From: Woeseiaceae bacterium | Lineage (GTDB): Bacteria; Pseudomonadota; Gammaproteobacteria; Steroidobacterales; Woeseiaceae | DNA: 64,000 nt | Assembly (NCBI GenBank): GCA_021773135.1 | Contig: JAJFKP010000018.1 | Coordinates: 1 to 64,000 of the forward strand | Direction of reading: 5' to 3' | Part shown: piece after piece, positions 1 to 8,681 of the stretch | Layout of the letters: each line of letters opens with the position of its first letter | Numbering within the stretch: position 1 is the first letter of the stretch | The notes under the pieces: model-generated | Databases searched by the model: none | The model's input: the letters and a program-made list of their open reading frames with translations, nothing else | What the model was told of the DNA's origin: nothing | Program-made: the position numbers and the translations under genes

Positions 1-1
1 C

Positions 2-133
2 GCGATATTCGGAGCCTGCGCTATTGCGATGGGATCAATCGTCGATCGGCATGGTGTGGTGATCAAGCTGCGCCTGGTCAAATGGTTCGATGCCATTAGT
101 GAGCAGCGGGCGCGAATAGCTCTGGAAGACTAA
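2..133 (+). CDS. C-terminal end of an unidentified protein (5' truncated by window edge)
   Basis: An open frame runs from the window edge to a TAA at 131-133, giving about 43 residues. It begins with a hydrophobic stretch (AIFGACAIAMGSIV) and ends in a charged tail (SEQRARIALED), so it could be the last membrane segment and cytoplasmic tail of a membrane protein. It is followed by a clear intrinsic terminator, as expected at the end of a real gene. The family cannot be identified from this fragment. Confidence 0.4.
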   Translation, partial: AIFGACAIAMGSIVDRHGVVIKLRLVKWFDAISEQRARIALED

Positions 134-158
134 CGTCAAAGGAGGTAGTGCAAAACGG

Positions 159-192
159 CTGCCGCGGTTCATCGAATCGCGGCAGTTTTTTT
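159..192 (+). terminator. Rho-independent terminator
   Basis: Inverted repeat CTGCCGCG (159-166) / CGCGGCAG (178-185) with an 11-nt loop, followed by seven T residues (186-192). It lies 26 nt after the stop of the truncated upstream gene. The A-run on its other side could also serve the converging sulfatase gene. Confidence 0.85.
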
Positions 193-283
193 GTTCTTGG
201 GAGTCGGCCTGGCTGCAGGGACCGAAATGAACGAAAGTTTGTTGATCCGCCCGCAGAAATTGAGGAAATCCGGGTCGCAGGAA

Positions 284-1705
284 TTACGGATCTGGTGCGC
301 CAGGGTCCTCCTCAATCGAGGCTTCATGATCTTCCAGAACCTGGTACAACGGAAAATCGACCCAGGTGTCATTGAGATAGTTGAGTTCGGGCACTTCTTC
401 TTTTGGATCGACGAGCAGATTGTACACCGAGGGATAGGCCATCTCCCTGATCGCGTAAGTGTCTTCATCCATTTCCCTGAGCAATATTTTCCAATTGCGC
501 CACTTCGCGCCAAACAGCACGTTGCCGATGTAAATGATGACGGACTCTCGAGCTGACTTTTCGGTCTTGCCCGTAAAAAAATCAGCCTGATCGACGCCGT
601 CATATACGCGGTCGGTCGGGAGCCTGGCACCGATGATGCTGGCTAGTGTCGGAAACAGGTCGATTTGGTGAACGACGTCATTAGATACCTGTCCAGCCGG
701 AATTTTCCCGGGCCAGCGAATCAGAAACGGCACACGCAATGATCCTTCGTACGGTGAGAACATGCCGGCACGCCAGGGACCGGTGAATCCAAACGACCTG
801 GGTACGCCTTCCCGGCCATTGTCGGAAGTGAAAATGAAAATAGTGTTGTCTTTCAGTCCCAGCTGCTCGATCGTATGCAATAGTTCTCCCATATAGTCAT
901 CCGTCTGCGCCAGAACGTCTGCAAAACTCCCGTTACCGGTTTTACCGTAGTAATCGGGATGAGGGTCAACTGGTTCATGCGTTTGCGTATAGGGAAGATA
1001 GGCGAAAAACGGCTGCTCATCCTCGGCTTTACGCTTAATAAAATCGATGGCCTGGTCGGTGATTTCACGATCGATTGTCTTGCGTTTTTCGCGCCCGAAA
1101 ACCTCCAGTTCCGTGGGTTTTTCACCGCGCTTGGCGGCCATCACGTGAGTGAATACTGCGTCCGGGTGACTATCGGGCGTGAAGCTGTTGCTATCCGGCC
1201 AGAAGGCCCGGTCTGACGACCGCGGCAGTCCGATCCATTCATCAAAGCCCTGGTCAGTGGGAAATCGGCCCTGCGTATCGCCCAGGTGCCATTTTCCGAA
1301 AATACCGGTCGCATACCCGGAATCAGACAGCATCTCGGCCAGGGTAATTTCCCACTTGGTAATGCCGTACCACACACCTCGGGGAGGTCCGTCAGGCCGT
1401 TGTCGGGTTCGTATTCCGTAACGGCCTGTCATCAATGCTGAACGCGACGGCGTGCACTCAGCTTCAACATTGAAATTCGTTAACTGAAATCCCTCGGCGG
1501 CAATGCTGTCAATATTGGGCGTTGGCGCACCGCGCATCACCCCGCCGCCATAAACGCCAATCTCACCGTAGCCGAAGTTATCCATGAGGACGAGGACAAT
1601 ATTGGGTTTATCGTCACTGCCCGCAGCAACTGCTGCCAGCGGCACAGACACAAACAGGGCTAACAGGCAGATGGGAACTCGCTGACATCGCACCATCTCG
1701 GCCAT
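284..1705 (-). CDS. Secreted arylsulfatase-type sulfatase (S1 family)
   Basis: Predicted to hydrolyse sulfate esters in the periplasm or outside the cell. The 473-residue protein has an N-terminal signal sequence (LLALFVSVPLAAVAA). The sulfatase signature CTPSR has Cys84 as the residue normally converted to formylglycine. Other typical motifs are KWHLG, THEP and FTSDNG. The first metal site reads M-D-N rather than the usual D-D, so one acidic ligand is Asn. The start at 1705 is chosen because GGAG lies 8 nt upstream and the signal peptide then begins directly. A longer reading to 1798 would add a non-signal-like extension. No anaerobic or FGE-type maturase is visible nearby. The substrate is unknown. 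Confidence 0.85.
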   Translation of the reverse strand: MAEMVRCQRVPICLLALFVSVPLAAVAAGSDDKPNIVLVLMDNFGYGEIGVYGGGVMRGAPTPNIDSIAAEGFQLTNFNVEAECTPSRSALMTGRYGIRTRQRPDGPPRGVWYGITKWEITLAEMLSDSGYATGIFGKWHLGDTQGRFPTDQGFDEWIGLPRSSDRAFWPDSNSFTPDSHPDAVFTHVMAAKRGEKPTELEVFGREKRKTIDREITDQAIDFIKRKAEDEQPFFAYLPYTQTHEPVDPHPDYYGKTGNGSFADVLAQTDDYMGELLHTIEQLGLKDNTIFIFTSDNGREGVPRSFGFTGPWRAGMFSPYEGSLRVPFLIRWPGKIPAGQVSNDVVHQIDLFPTLASIIGARLPTDRVYDGVDQADFFTGKTEKSARESVIIYIGNVLFGAKWRNWKILLREMDEDTYAIREMAYPSVYNLLVDPKEEVPELNYLNDTWVDFPLYQVLEDHEASIEEDPGAPDP

Positions 1706-1927
1706 TAAAGTCTCCAGTTGCGTAAGTTTTGACGATAGCAGGTATAACAATATGACGCTTCTCTGCGCAATAGCGTGGAGTTTGTATTGAAAGTGCAATC
1801 GGAAAAGGGACTCGTGAGCGGCGCATTGATTCGCCAGGCGGCCTGGAATGGCAGACCTGTGTTCGCTTTGTTGAAGTACGGGTGCCGTGCGTTTTCGCGG
1901 CTAAAGTCGTTTCCGCAAGGTTATTTG

Positions 1928-2316
1928 TGGTGGAGAAAGCGGGGTTGATTTGCTCGTTTCACTCACTCACCCTTCGGGCGCACTGCGTGCGTCCAAGAAA
2001 GGCGGGGCCTGTTTGTCGAACCCGATTGTCTAACTTCGAGGGTTCGAACCTCGTAGTGGCGGAGAGGGAGGGATGGATTCGCTCGTTTTACTCGCTCACC
2101 CCTTCGGGGCGCACTTCGTGCGTCCAAACAGGCCGAGCCTGTTTGTCGAACCCTATTGTCTATATTCGAGGGTTCGAACCTCGTAGTGGCGGAGAGGGGG
2201 GGATGGATTCGCTCGTTTTACTCGCTCACCCCTTCGGGGCGCACTTCGTGCGTCCAAACAGGCCGAGCCTGTTTGTCGAACCCTATTGTCTAACTTCGAG
2301 GGTTCGAACCTCGTAG
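1928..2316 (-). repeat. Three ~130-bp tandem repeats downstream of tRNA-Ser, each starting with the tRNA 3' end
   Basis: Units lie at about 1928-2056 (degenerate), 2057-2186 and 2187-2316, with a period of 130 bp for the last two. The next unit in register would be the real tRNA 3' end at 2317. Each unit opens with the acceptor/T-stem sequence of the tRNA gene (TGGCGGAGAGGGAGGGAT on the plus strand). It also holds short hairpins (CCCCTTCGGGG; GCGCACTTCGTGCG; AAACAGG..CCTGTTT) and a T-arm-like inverted repeat (CGAGGGTTCGAACCTCG). Translating the array gives a repetitive 144-residue frame that is not taken as a gene. The layout resembles the rtT repeats after E. coli tyrT. Confidence 0.9.
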
Positions 2317-2407
2317 TGGCGGAGAGGGAGGGATTCGAACCCTCGAAGGGCTTTTAACCCTTACTCCCTTAGCAGGGGAGCGCTTTCGACCACTCAGCCA
2401 CCTCTCC
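2317..2407 (-). tRNA. tRNA-Ser(GCU)
   Basis: Read on the minus strand, the 7-bp acceptor stem is GGAGAGG/CCTCTCC and the discriminator plus CCA (GCCA) is encoded. The D arm contains GGCTGAGTGGTCGAAAG. The anticodon loop is CCCTGCTAAGGG with anticodon GCT. The long variable arm (AAGGGTTAAAAGCCCTT) is typical of tRNA-Ser, and the T arm is GAGGGTTCGAATCCCTC. Its place just downstream of csrA matches serV in E. coli. It decodes AGC/AGU. Confidence 0.97.
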
Positions 2408-2464
2408 GAACTTCACAAGTTGTTAGTCAGTCAATTTCGATATTCAATCTGCCATTAGCGCTCC

Positions 2465-2547
2465 GTCGCGCGTTGACTCGGAGCTCCGCTCCTCGCCCTG
2501 CGGGCGCACTGCGTGCGTCTGTCGGCACCCTCTGGGTGCCTCGGATC
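2465..2547. repeat. 83-bp repeat, copy 1 (beside tRNA-Ser remnant)
   Basis: This segment, beginning GTCGCGCGTTGACTCGGAGC and ending CTCGGATC, recurs with a few differences at 2677-2757. It contains the GCGCACTGCGTGCG hairpin also present in the tandem array after the tRNA, plus a GGCACCC..GGGTGCC hairpin. It abuts the 22-nt tRNA-Ser fragment at 2546-2567. Confidence 0.75.
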
Positions 2548-2567
2548 GACCACTCAGCCACCTCTCC
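2546..2567 (-). pseudogene. 5' fragment of a second tRNA-Ser gene
   Basis: The minus strand reads GGAGAGGTGGCTGAGTGGTC plus GA, identical to the first 22 nt of the intact tRNA-Ser at 2407. It then breaks off into the 83-bp repeat. The anticodon and T arm are missing, so it cannot be a functional tRNA. It looks like debris from duplication or recombination at the tRNA locus. Confidence 0.75.
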
Positions 2568-2676
2568 GTTCTTTGTTTAACCACACCGGTCGTGAAACCG
2601 GCACAGATTTGTTTATGTTACTAAAGGTCAGTCCGCGATTCGCTACAAACGTCCCCGTCATCATCTGCGGACTGCC

Positions 2677-2757
2677 GTCGCGCGTTGACTCGGAGCTGCG
2701 CCTCGACCTGCAGGCGCACTGCGTGCGTCTGTCGGCACCCTCTGGACGCCTCGGATC
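2677..2757. repeat. 83-bp repeat, copy 2
   Basis: Second copy of the segment at 2465-2547, starting GTCGCGCGTTGACTCGGAGC and ending CCTCGGATC. No tRNA fragment adjoins this copy. It lies between the tRNA remnant and csrA. Confidence 0.7.
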
Positions 2758-2863
2758 AATCACCCCGGCATAGTTCCCATAGTCGAGCGACCGCGGTCGG
2801 GACAGACAACGGACGTGAATCTTACTGATGGGATACCGCTAGGTAAAGCCGGAATGCGGCCCG

Positions 2864-3064
2864 CTAATCGCCAGGATCAGCTCCCCCCTGCGCGGCACTT
2901 TTTTCGCTCTGAATTCGCTCGTAAATCTCTTCCCGGTGGACGGCTACGTCTTTCGGGGCATTGATTCCAATGCGAACCTGATTCCCTTTCACGCCAAGGA
3001 CAGTGATCGTGACATCGCTCCCGATCATTACCGTCTCTCCAGCGCGTCGCGTAAGGATCAGCAT
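2864..3064 (-). CDS. csrA: Carbon storage regulator CsrA
   Basis: Small RNA-binding global regulator that binds GGA motifs in mRNA leaders to alter translation and stability. The 66-residue sequence starts [18 protein letters not shown] and includes the conserved [11 protein letters not shown] and HREEI segments, so the fold and RNA-binding edges are intact. An AGGA motif lies just before the start codon. It follows alaS and precedes tRNA-Ser(GCU), the usual gammaproteobacterial order. Its leader has GGA motifs suited to autoregulation (see the separate site entry). Confidence 0.98.
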   Translation of the reverse strand: MLILTRRAGETVMIGSDVTITVLGVKGNQVRIGINAPKDVAVHREEIYERIQSEKSAAQGGADPGD

Positions 3065-3065
3065 A

Positions 3066-3085
3066 GCTTCCTACTCCTGCCTTTT
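3066..3085 (-). promoter_or_regulatory. Candidate CsrA autoregulatory site at the csrA ribosome binding site
   Basis: Immediately upstream of the csrA ATG the transcript reads GCAGGAGTAGGAAGCT, with two GGA motifs overlapping the Shine-Dalgarno region. The first, CAGGAG, is close to the CsrA consensus. Known CsrA homologues repress their own translation through such sites. That this happens here is inferred. Confidence 0.4.
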
Positions 3086-3209
3086 TCGGGCCTCTAGCCC
3101 TTTCTTATTACGCACGTTTTTTCGATAAGCGCTTGTTATTGTAGACGAATTTCGACACCAGTGTTCTCATTGCCGAAAGGATCCGACTTAACATATTGAA
3201 TTATATCGA

Positions 3210-5822
3210 CTAAAGCTGGCTTATGTGTGCCGAAACCCAGTCCGGAACTGACGCCAGGGCCGCGTCGAGGCTGCCTGCATCACTGCCTCCGGCCTGGGCA
3301 AAGTCCGGCCTGCCGCCACCCTTCCCACCGACCTGCTCGGCGACCGGCTTTATCACATCGCCGGCGCGAATTCGGTCAGTGTTGTTTTTCGTTACGCCGG
3401 CGGCCAGGCGAACCTTGCCGTTCTCAACAGAACCCAGCACGATTACGGCGCTTTGTAGTTTGTCTTTGAACCTGTCGACAGCATCACGCAGTGTCTTTGC
3501 GTCAGCGCCGTCCATGCGACTCGACAGCACCTTGATATCGCCGATTTCCGTCACGGTTTCGGTCAGGCTTGTACCACCGGTCAGAAGCTGCTGCCTGGTC
3601 GCGGCGAGTTCTCGCTCCAGTTCCCTGTTGCGGCGCAACAGCTGTTCAACTTTGGCTGCCGCCTGCTCCCGCGAACTCTTGAGCTTGCTCGCTATGGAAT
3701 TCAGCGACTGCTGATTGGCATCGATCCATTCCAGCGCGCCTTTTCCAGTCACGGCTTCAATACGTCTGACACCGGAAGCAACGCCGCTTTCCGAGATAAT
3801 CTTGAACACACCAATATCGCCAGTGGCTGACACGTGGGTGCCACCACAGAGTTCCACCGAGTAGCCATTGCCCAGTCTCAGGACCCGTACCTGGTCAGCA
3901 TACTTTTCACCGAACAGGGCGATGGCGCCTGAGGCGACGGCATCGTCATATCCCATCAGTTTCGTTTCGGCGGGAATGTTACTTCGAATCTGCGCATTCA
4001 CCGCAGCTTCTATTTGCTGCAGCTGCGAGGCGGTGACAGGTTCATAGTGCGAAAAATCGAAGCGCAGCCTGTCGGGTGCAACCAGTGATCCCTTTTGCTG
4101 CACATGATCGCCCAGGATCTGGCGTAACGCCGCATGCATCAGATGCGTCGCGGAATGATTTAATATTATCGCTGCGCGTCGTTCGGCATCGATTCTCGCA
4201 ACAATCTCGTCACCAACGCTTACAACGCCCTGCCGCAGGCGTCCGATATGCAAGTTGGCATTGCCAGACTTTTGTGTATCGACCACCTCAAACGCACTGA
4301 TGGCACCTTCAATAACACCGGTGTCACCGACCTGGCCGCCACTTTCTGCGTAGAACGGCGTTGAGTCGAGGACGATCACGCCCTCGTCTCCGGCGACCAG
4401 GGAATCGACTGACTCGCCGCTGCGGAACAGCGCAACGATCGAGCCTGAATCTTCTATTTTCTGGTAACCGGAAAACTCCGTTTCGTTGTCCGTTCTAATA
4501 GCAGCGCTGTCGCTGGTCCCAAACTTGCTGGCAGCCCGGGCCCGCTCTCGCTGCGTCAACATTGCCGCCTCAAATCCGCCCTGGTCAACGGTCAGGTTTC
4601 TCTCACGGGCGATGTCGGCAGTCAGGTCTACCGGAAAGCCGTACGTGTCATAGAGCTTGAAAACGACTTCGCCGGGCAATTCGTCTCCATCGAAATCTGC
4701 AATTGCGTTCTCAAGTATTTCCATGCCCTGGTCGAGCGTTTCCGCAAAGCGCCGCTCTTCCTTGGCCAGCACTTTTTCCACATGCGCTTGACCCTTGGAC
4801 AGTTCCGGGTAGGCCTCTCCCATCTCGGCAACCAGAGGCGCAACCAGTTTGTGAAAGAAGGTGTCATCGACGCCCAGTTTTTTACCGTGCCGGATCGCGC
4901 GACGAATAATACGTCGCAGCACGTAGCCCCTGCCTTCGTTGCCAGGCAATACGCCATCGATAATCAGGAAGGAACAGGCTCTGATGTGATCGACGATAAC
5001 GTTCAATGAGCTTGAACCGTCTTTTGGGACCTGCAGAACCTTCGCCGTTACATCGATGAGGTTTGCAAAGAGATCGATATCGTAATTGCTATGCACACCC
5101 TGCATTACCGCAGCCGTGCGTTCGAGCCCCATGCCGGTATCAACAGACGGTTTTGGCAATGCCGACATCTTGCCGTCAGCTGACCGCTCAAACTGCATGA
5201 AGACCAGATTCCATATCTCGACATAGCGGTCGCCGTCTTCATCCGCCGAGCCGGGCGGGCCGCCTGTTACCTCTGCACCGTGGTCGTAGAATATTTCGCT
5301 GCAGGGACCACAGGGACCTGTGTCACCCATGGACCAGAAATTATCCTTGGCGCCTAAGCGCGAAAATCGATCCGGATCGATTTTCATTGTCTTCAGCCAG
5401 ATGTCTGCTGCTTCATCGTCTTCTTCAAATACAGTTACCCAGAGTTTCTCTGCGGGCAGACCAAGCGTTTCAGTCAGGAATTCCCACGCGTACCTGATTG
5501 CGTCTTCCTTGAAATAGTCGCCAAAGCTGAAGTTGCCGAGCATTTCGAAGAACGTGTGGTGCCTTGCGGTATAACCCACATTCTCCAGGTCGTTATGCTT
5601 GCCGCCTGCCCGGACGCAACGCTGCGAGGTAACGGCACGACTGTATTGGCGTTTTTCTTCACCTAGGAACACATCCTTGAACTGGACCATTCCGGCATTG
5701 GTAAACAACAGGGTCGGGTCATTGCCGGGCACGAGCGGTGAACTCGACACAATTTCGTGGCCGTGCCTTTGGAAGAAATCCAGAAAAGCCTGGCGTAACT
5801 CGTTGCTGGTCATTCTTTTCAT
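3210..5822 (-). CDS. alaS: Alanyl-tRNA synthetase
   Basis: Charges tRNA-Ala with alanine in the cytoplasm. The 870-residue protein has the usual full length. The N-terminal class II catalytic part includes [27 protein letters not shown] and [15 protein letters not shown]. The editing domain has the zinc-site motif [12 protein letters not shown] and the CGGTH motif. A C-terminal DHHA1-type domain ends with [12 protein letters not shown]. It sits between recX and csrA, as in E. coli and Pseudomonas. The first ATG at 5822 or the in-frame ATG three codons later could be the start. Confidence 0.98.
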   Translation of the reverse strand: MKRMTSNELRQAFLDFFQRHGHEIVSSSPLVPGNDPTLLFTNAGMVQFKDVFLGEEKRQYSRAVTSQRCVRAGGKHNDLENVGYTARHHTFFEMLGNFSFGDYFKEDAIRYAWEFLTETLGLPAEKLWVTVFEEDDEAADIWLKTMKIDPDRFSRLGAKDNFWSMGDTGPCGPCSEIFYDHGAEVTGGPPGSADEDGDRYVEIWNLVFMQFERSADGKMSALPKPSVDTGMGLERTAAVMQGVHSNYDIDLFANLIDVTAKVLQVPKDGSSSLNVIVDHIRACSFLIIDGVLPGNEGRGYVLRRIIRRAIRHGKKLGVDDTFFHKLVAPLVAEMGEAYPELSKGQAHVEKVLAKEERRFAETLDQGMEILENAIADFDGDELPGEVVFKLYDTYGFPVDLTADIARERNLTVDQGGFEAAMLTQRERARAASKFGTSDSAAIRTDNETEFSGYQKIEDSGSIVALFRSGESVDSLVAGDEGVIVLDSTPFYAESGGQVGDTGVIEGAISAFEVVDTQKSGNANLHIGRLRQGVVSVGDEIVARIDAERRAAIILNHSATHLMHAALRQILGDHVQQKGSLVAPDRLRFDFSHYEPVTASQLQQIEAAVNAQIRSNIPAETKLMGYDDAVASGAIALFGEKYADQVRVLRLGNGYSVELCGGTHVSATGDIGVFKIISESGVASGVRRIEAVTGKGALEWIDANQQSLNSIASKLKSSREQAAAKVEQLLRRNRELERELAATRQQLLTGGTSLTETVTEIGDIKVLSSRMDGADAKTLRDAVDRFKDKLQSAVIVLGSVENGKVRLAAGVTKNNTDRIRAGDVIKPVAEQVGGKGGGRPDFAQAGGSDAGSLDAALASVPDWVSAHISQL

Positions 5823-5948
5823 GCGTTGGTGTTATTCGCGGCTGACGCCGCCCCTGCAAATAGTTTCTGATTGCGCGGCTGAAGCAGCGATGATCCAGCT
5901 GCTCCTGCGAGGCCGCTTCTCTAAAAGCCGGTAGTCTATAGGGAACTG

Positions 5949-6470
5949 CTAGTGTTCACCATGCGCGGCGATGGCCGCCTGGATATGATCATGCTCGAAA
6001 CCGCGATACTGCAGGAAGCGCATCTGGCGCGCTTTTTCCTTGAACTCTGCGGGCATATCGAAGCCGAATTTCTTACGCCGAATCTCGAGCGCTATTGCAT
6101 ACCAATCCGCACCGGCATTTTCCAGGGCGTCACTGGTATCCACGGACCGAATGCCGCGCTCCGCGAGCTCCTGGCGTATCCGCACAGGCCCCTTGCCCTG
6201 GTTAATGCGCGACTGAACGAAGCTCTCTGCGAATCTCTGGTCACTTTGCAGACCATCGTCACGCAATACGCTCACGACATCCGCAGCGACGTCGGCTTCG
6301 AAGCCAGCCTTTGTAAGCTTTGCTATCAATTCGTCGTGCCCGTATTCGCGCCTGGCAAGGTAGTCCATTGCCTTTTTTCGCGCTTCTTTCGGGTCCCCAA
6401 AACGATCGACCTCTTCCGGCTGGAAGAGGTCGGTGTTCATTTCGTTGATGGACTTAGCTTCGCTGGACAT
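5949..6470 (-). CDS. recX: Regulatory protein RecX
   Basis: Modulates RecA by binding its filaments and limiting strand exchange and SOS signalling. The 173-residue sequence shows the three-helix RecX repeats, for example AMDYLARREYGHDELIAKL and FAESFVQSRINQGKGPVRI. It starts 28 nt after the recA stop, so it is probably co-transcribed with recA. Length is normal for the family. Confidence 0.95.
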   Translation of the reverse strand: MSSEAKSINEMNTDLFQPEEVDRFGDPKEARKKAMDYLARREYGHDELIAKLTKAGFEADVAADVVSVLRDDGLQSDQRFAESFVQSRINQGKGPVRIRQELAERGIRSVDTSDALENAGADWYAIALEIRRKKFGFDMPAEFKEKARQMRFLQYRGFEHDHIQAAIAAHGEH

Positions 6471-6498
6471 CCGCGCTTCCGACTATTCGGGCATCGCT

Positions 6499-7554
6499 TT
6501 ACGCCTGCTTCGCGACAGCCTCATCCGCGTCGGCATCACCGGTGGTACTTTCTACCGGCGTTTTCTCCGGCATCAGTGTGGCCCGGATCTGCGCCTCAAT
6601 TTCCGCGGCAATTTCAGGATTGCTTTGCAGGTAAACCCTGACGTTCTCCTTGCCCTGGCCGATGCGATCAGATCCGTAGCTGTACCAGGATCCTGCTTTG
6701 TCGATGATGCCCTGATCGACACCGTGATCGATAATCTCGCCTTCACGGGAGATACCCTTGCCGTAAAGAATCTCGAACTCTGCCTGTTTGAAGGGCGGCG
6801 AAACCTTGTTCTTGACGACCTTCACGCGGGTCTGGTTGCCGATAACCTCGTCACCCTTTTTAATTGCGCCAATGCGCCGAATGTCGAGCCGTACAGAAGA
6901 GTAGAACTTGAGCGCGTTGCCACCGGTCGTCGTCTCCGGACTGCCGAACATCACGCCAATCTTCATTCGAATCTGGTTAATGAAGATCACCATGGTGTTC
7001 GAACGCTTGATGTTGCCGGTCAGTTTGCGCAGTGCCTGGGACATCAGACGAGCCTGCAACCCCATGTGTGAATCACCCATCTCGCCTTCGATTTCAGCCT
7101 TGGGCGTGAGCGCCGCCACCGAGTCGATGACGACGACGTCGATCGCGCCAGAACGAACCAGCATGTCCGTAATTTCCAACGCCTGCTCACCGGTATCCGG
7201 CTGGGAAACGAGGAGTTCGTCCACGTTGACACCCAGGTTTTCAGCATATTGCGGGTCCAGCGCGTGCTCAGCATCGACAAACGCCGCGGTGCCGCCGAGT
7301 TTCTGCGCCTCAGCAACGACCTGCAATGTCAGGGTCGTTTTACCGGAGGACTCAGGGCCGTAGATCTCGACGACACGACCTCTCGGCAATCCGCCTATAC
7401 CCAGCGAGGTATCCAGGCCGATTGAGCCGGTCGATATCGCCTCGATATCCTTGATGACACCGCCATCACCAAGGCGCATGACAGACCCCTTGCCGAATTG
7501 TTTTTCAATTTGTCCCAGTGCGGCGGCCAGCGCCTTCTTACGATTGTCATCCAT
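6499..7554 (-). CDS. recA: Recombinase RecA
   Basis: DNA-dependent ATPase for homologous recombination and SOS induction. The 351-residue protein has Walker A GPESSGKT (66-73), the Walker B-type segment [12 protein letters not shown], the [13 protein letters not shown] motif and an acidic C-terminal tail. Gene order pncC/thpR-recA-recX-alaS is classical. I could not find a clean LexA box in the 118 nt upstream by eye. Confidence 0.99.
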   Translation of the reverse strand: MDDNRKKALAAALGQIEKQFGKGSVMRLGDGGVIKDIEAISTGSIGLDTSLGIGGLPRGRVVEIYGPESSGKTTLTLQVVAEAQKLGGTAAFVDAEHALDPQYAENLGVNVDELLVSQPDTGEQALEITDMLVRSGAIDVVVIDSVAALTPKAEIEGEMGDSHMGLQARLMSQALRKLTGNIKRSNTMVIFINQIRMKIGVMFGSPETTTGGNALKFYSSVRLDIRRIGAIKKGDEVIGNQTRVKVVKNKVSPPFKQAEFEILYGKGISREGEIIDHGVDQGIIDKAGSWYSYGSDRIGQGKENVRVYLQSNPEIAAEIEAQIRATLMPEKTPVESTTGDADADEAVAKQA

Positions 7555-7672
7555 TATTTATGAGCCATTCCGGTGTTAAAAGTTAAGCCAGGGATTATTC
7601 CACTAATTCAGTCGTCGCGACAGTCAAAGCCGCGGCCACTAATTGAGCAATCCATGAAGAATTACACAGAAG

Positions 7673-8182
7673 CTATTGTTTCAAAGGGCGGTACTGCACA
7701 TCGCCACGCTGACCGATCGACTCCACCAGCTCGAAGTCCGTCCACAGCAGCTCGACAGGTCGCGCCAGCCGTACATCCTGGAACATGCGGGCCCGGCGTG
7801 AGACCGTGATATGGGGTCGATAAACGCGGTCTTCCGGCGCAAAGCCGAAGGGCAACAGCGCCTGCTGGAGCGACTCGACCAGGCGCGTGAGCTCGGGCGG
7901 TATGATCTTGGCGTGCATACAGGCGATTTTTGGCCGTTGCCAGAAGGTCAGCGTGTCGAATCGCAGGCGAATTTCTCCGGGAGTGATGACATCTACCGCC
8001 GGCTGCAGGCCGGCGATCTTCTCCTCAGGAAAATCGCCGATGAAAACGAGGGTTACGTGCCAATTGCGGCGATCGACGGGATTTCCCTCAATTTCAGAAA
8101 GCACGGGATTGATCGTGTCGCGCAGCAGCTCCCGTTGCCGGTGAGACGGCCACAGTGCAAAAAACAGTTTCTTGTCAGCCAT
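7673..8182 (-). CDS. thpR: RNA 2',3'-cyclic phosphodiesterase (ThpR/LigT family)
   Basis: Member of the 2H phosphoesterase superfamily that opens 2',3'-cyclic phosphates. The 169-residue protein carries both signature HxT motifs: HVT at 42-44 and HIT at 124-126. It opens with KLFFALWPSHRQRELL, typical of ThpR. Its start overlaps the end of pncC by 8 nt, so the two genes are translated from one message. The biological substrate in bacteria is uncertain. Confidence 0.93.
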   Translation of the reverse strand: MADKKLFFALWPSHRQRELLRDTINPVLSEIEGNPVDRRNWHVTLVFIGDFPEEKIAGLQPAVDVITPGEIRLRFDTLTFWQRPKIACMHAKIIPPELTRLVESLQQALLPFGFAPEDRVYRPHITVSRRARMFQDVRLARPVELLWTDFELVESIGQRGDVQYRPLKQ

Positions 8183-8681
8183 GCTTCAGCCGCTCACCTA
8201 TACCCTGTAACGCCAGAACTACTGTTTGTGCGCGTACCGCTGCTCTATCGCCGGCTAAATGGTGCATGCTGCACTGAGTGCTAACCCCATCTTCATTACG
8301 GCTCGCCCAGCCAAACCAGACCGTACCCACCGGCTTCTCCGCGGTGCCACCGTCAGGCCCCGCGATGCCGCTGACAGCGACCGCATAGTCGGCGCCGCTT
8401 TGCAGAAGCGCGCCAACTGCCATTTCGCTGACCACCTGTTCACTAACCGCGCCAAATTTATCGATGCTCGCGGGATCGACACCCAGCAGAGACGTCTTTG
8501 CGTCGTTTGAGTAGCTGACTATACCGTAACCAAAACATTGCGAACTGCCGGCAATATCTGTCAGTGTTTTTGCGATCCACCCGCCCGTGCACGATTCTGC
8601 CGTCGCGAGGGTCTTACCGGTGGCGACCAGCTCCACCACGACTGCTTCTGCGGCGACAGCAAGCGGATCCGTGCTATTCAT
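8175..8681 (-). CDS. pncC: Nicotinamide-nucleotide amidohydrolase (PncC/CinA C-terminal type)
   Basis: Deamidates NMN to nicotinic acid mononucleotide in pyridine nucleotide recycling. The 168-residue stand-alone domain shows TAESCTGGWIAKTLTDIAGSS near the N terminus, then VSYSNDAK and VSGIAGPDGGTAEKPVGTVW. All are hallmarks of the family. It overlaps the glycosyltransferase stop upstream and thpR downstream by 8 nt each. Location just upstream of recA is conserved in relatives. Confidence 0.95.
   Translation of the reverse strand: MNSTDPLAVAAEAVVVELVATGKTLATAESCTGGWIAKTLTDIAGSSQCFGYGIVSYSNDAKTSLLGVDPASIDKFGAVSEQVVSEMAVGALLQSGADYAVAVSGIAGPDGGTAEKPVGTVWFGWASRNEDGVSTQCSMHHLAGDRAAVRAQTVVLALQGIGERLKHG

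Noticed and set aside
1882-2316. 144-residue repetitive open frame
   Set aside because: It is simply the translation of the 130-bp tandem repeats downstream of tRNA-Ser and has no start signal.
7555-7672. LexA (SOS) box upstream of recA
   Set aside because: I looked for CTGT-N8-ACAG and the xanthomonad-type variant. Only poor partial matches are present.
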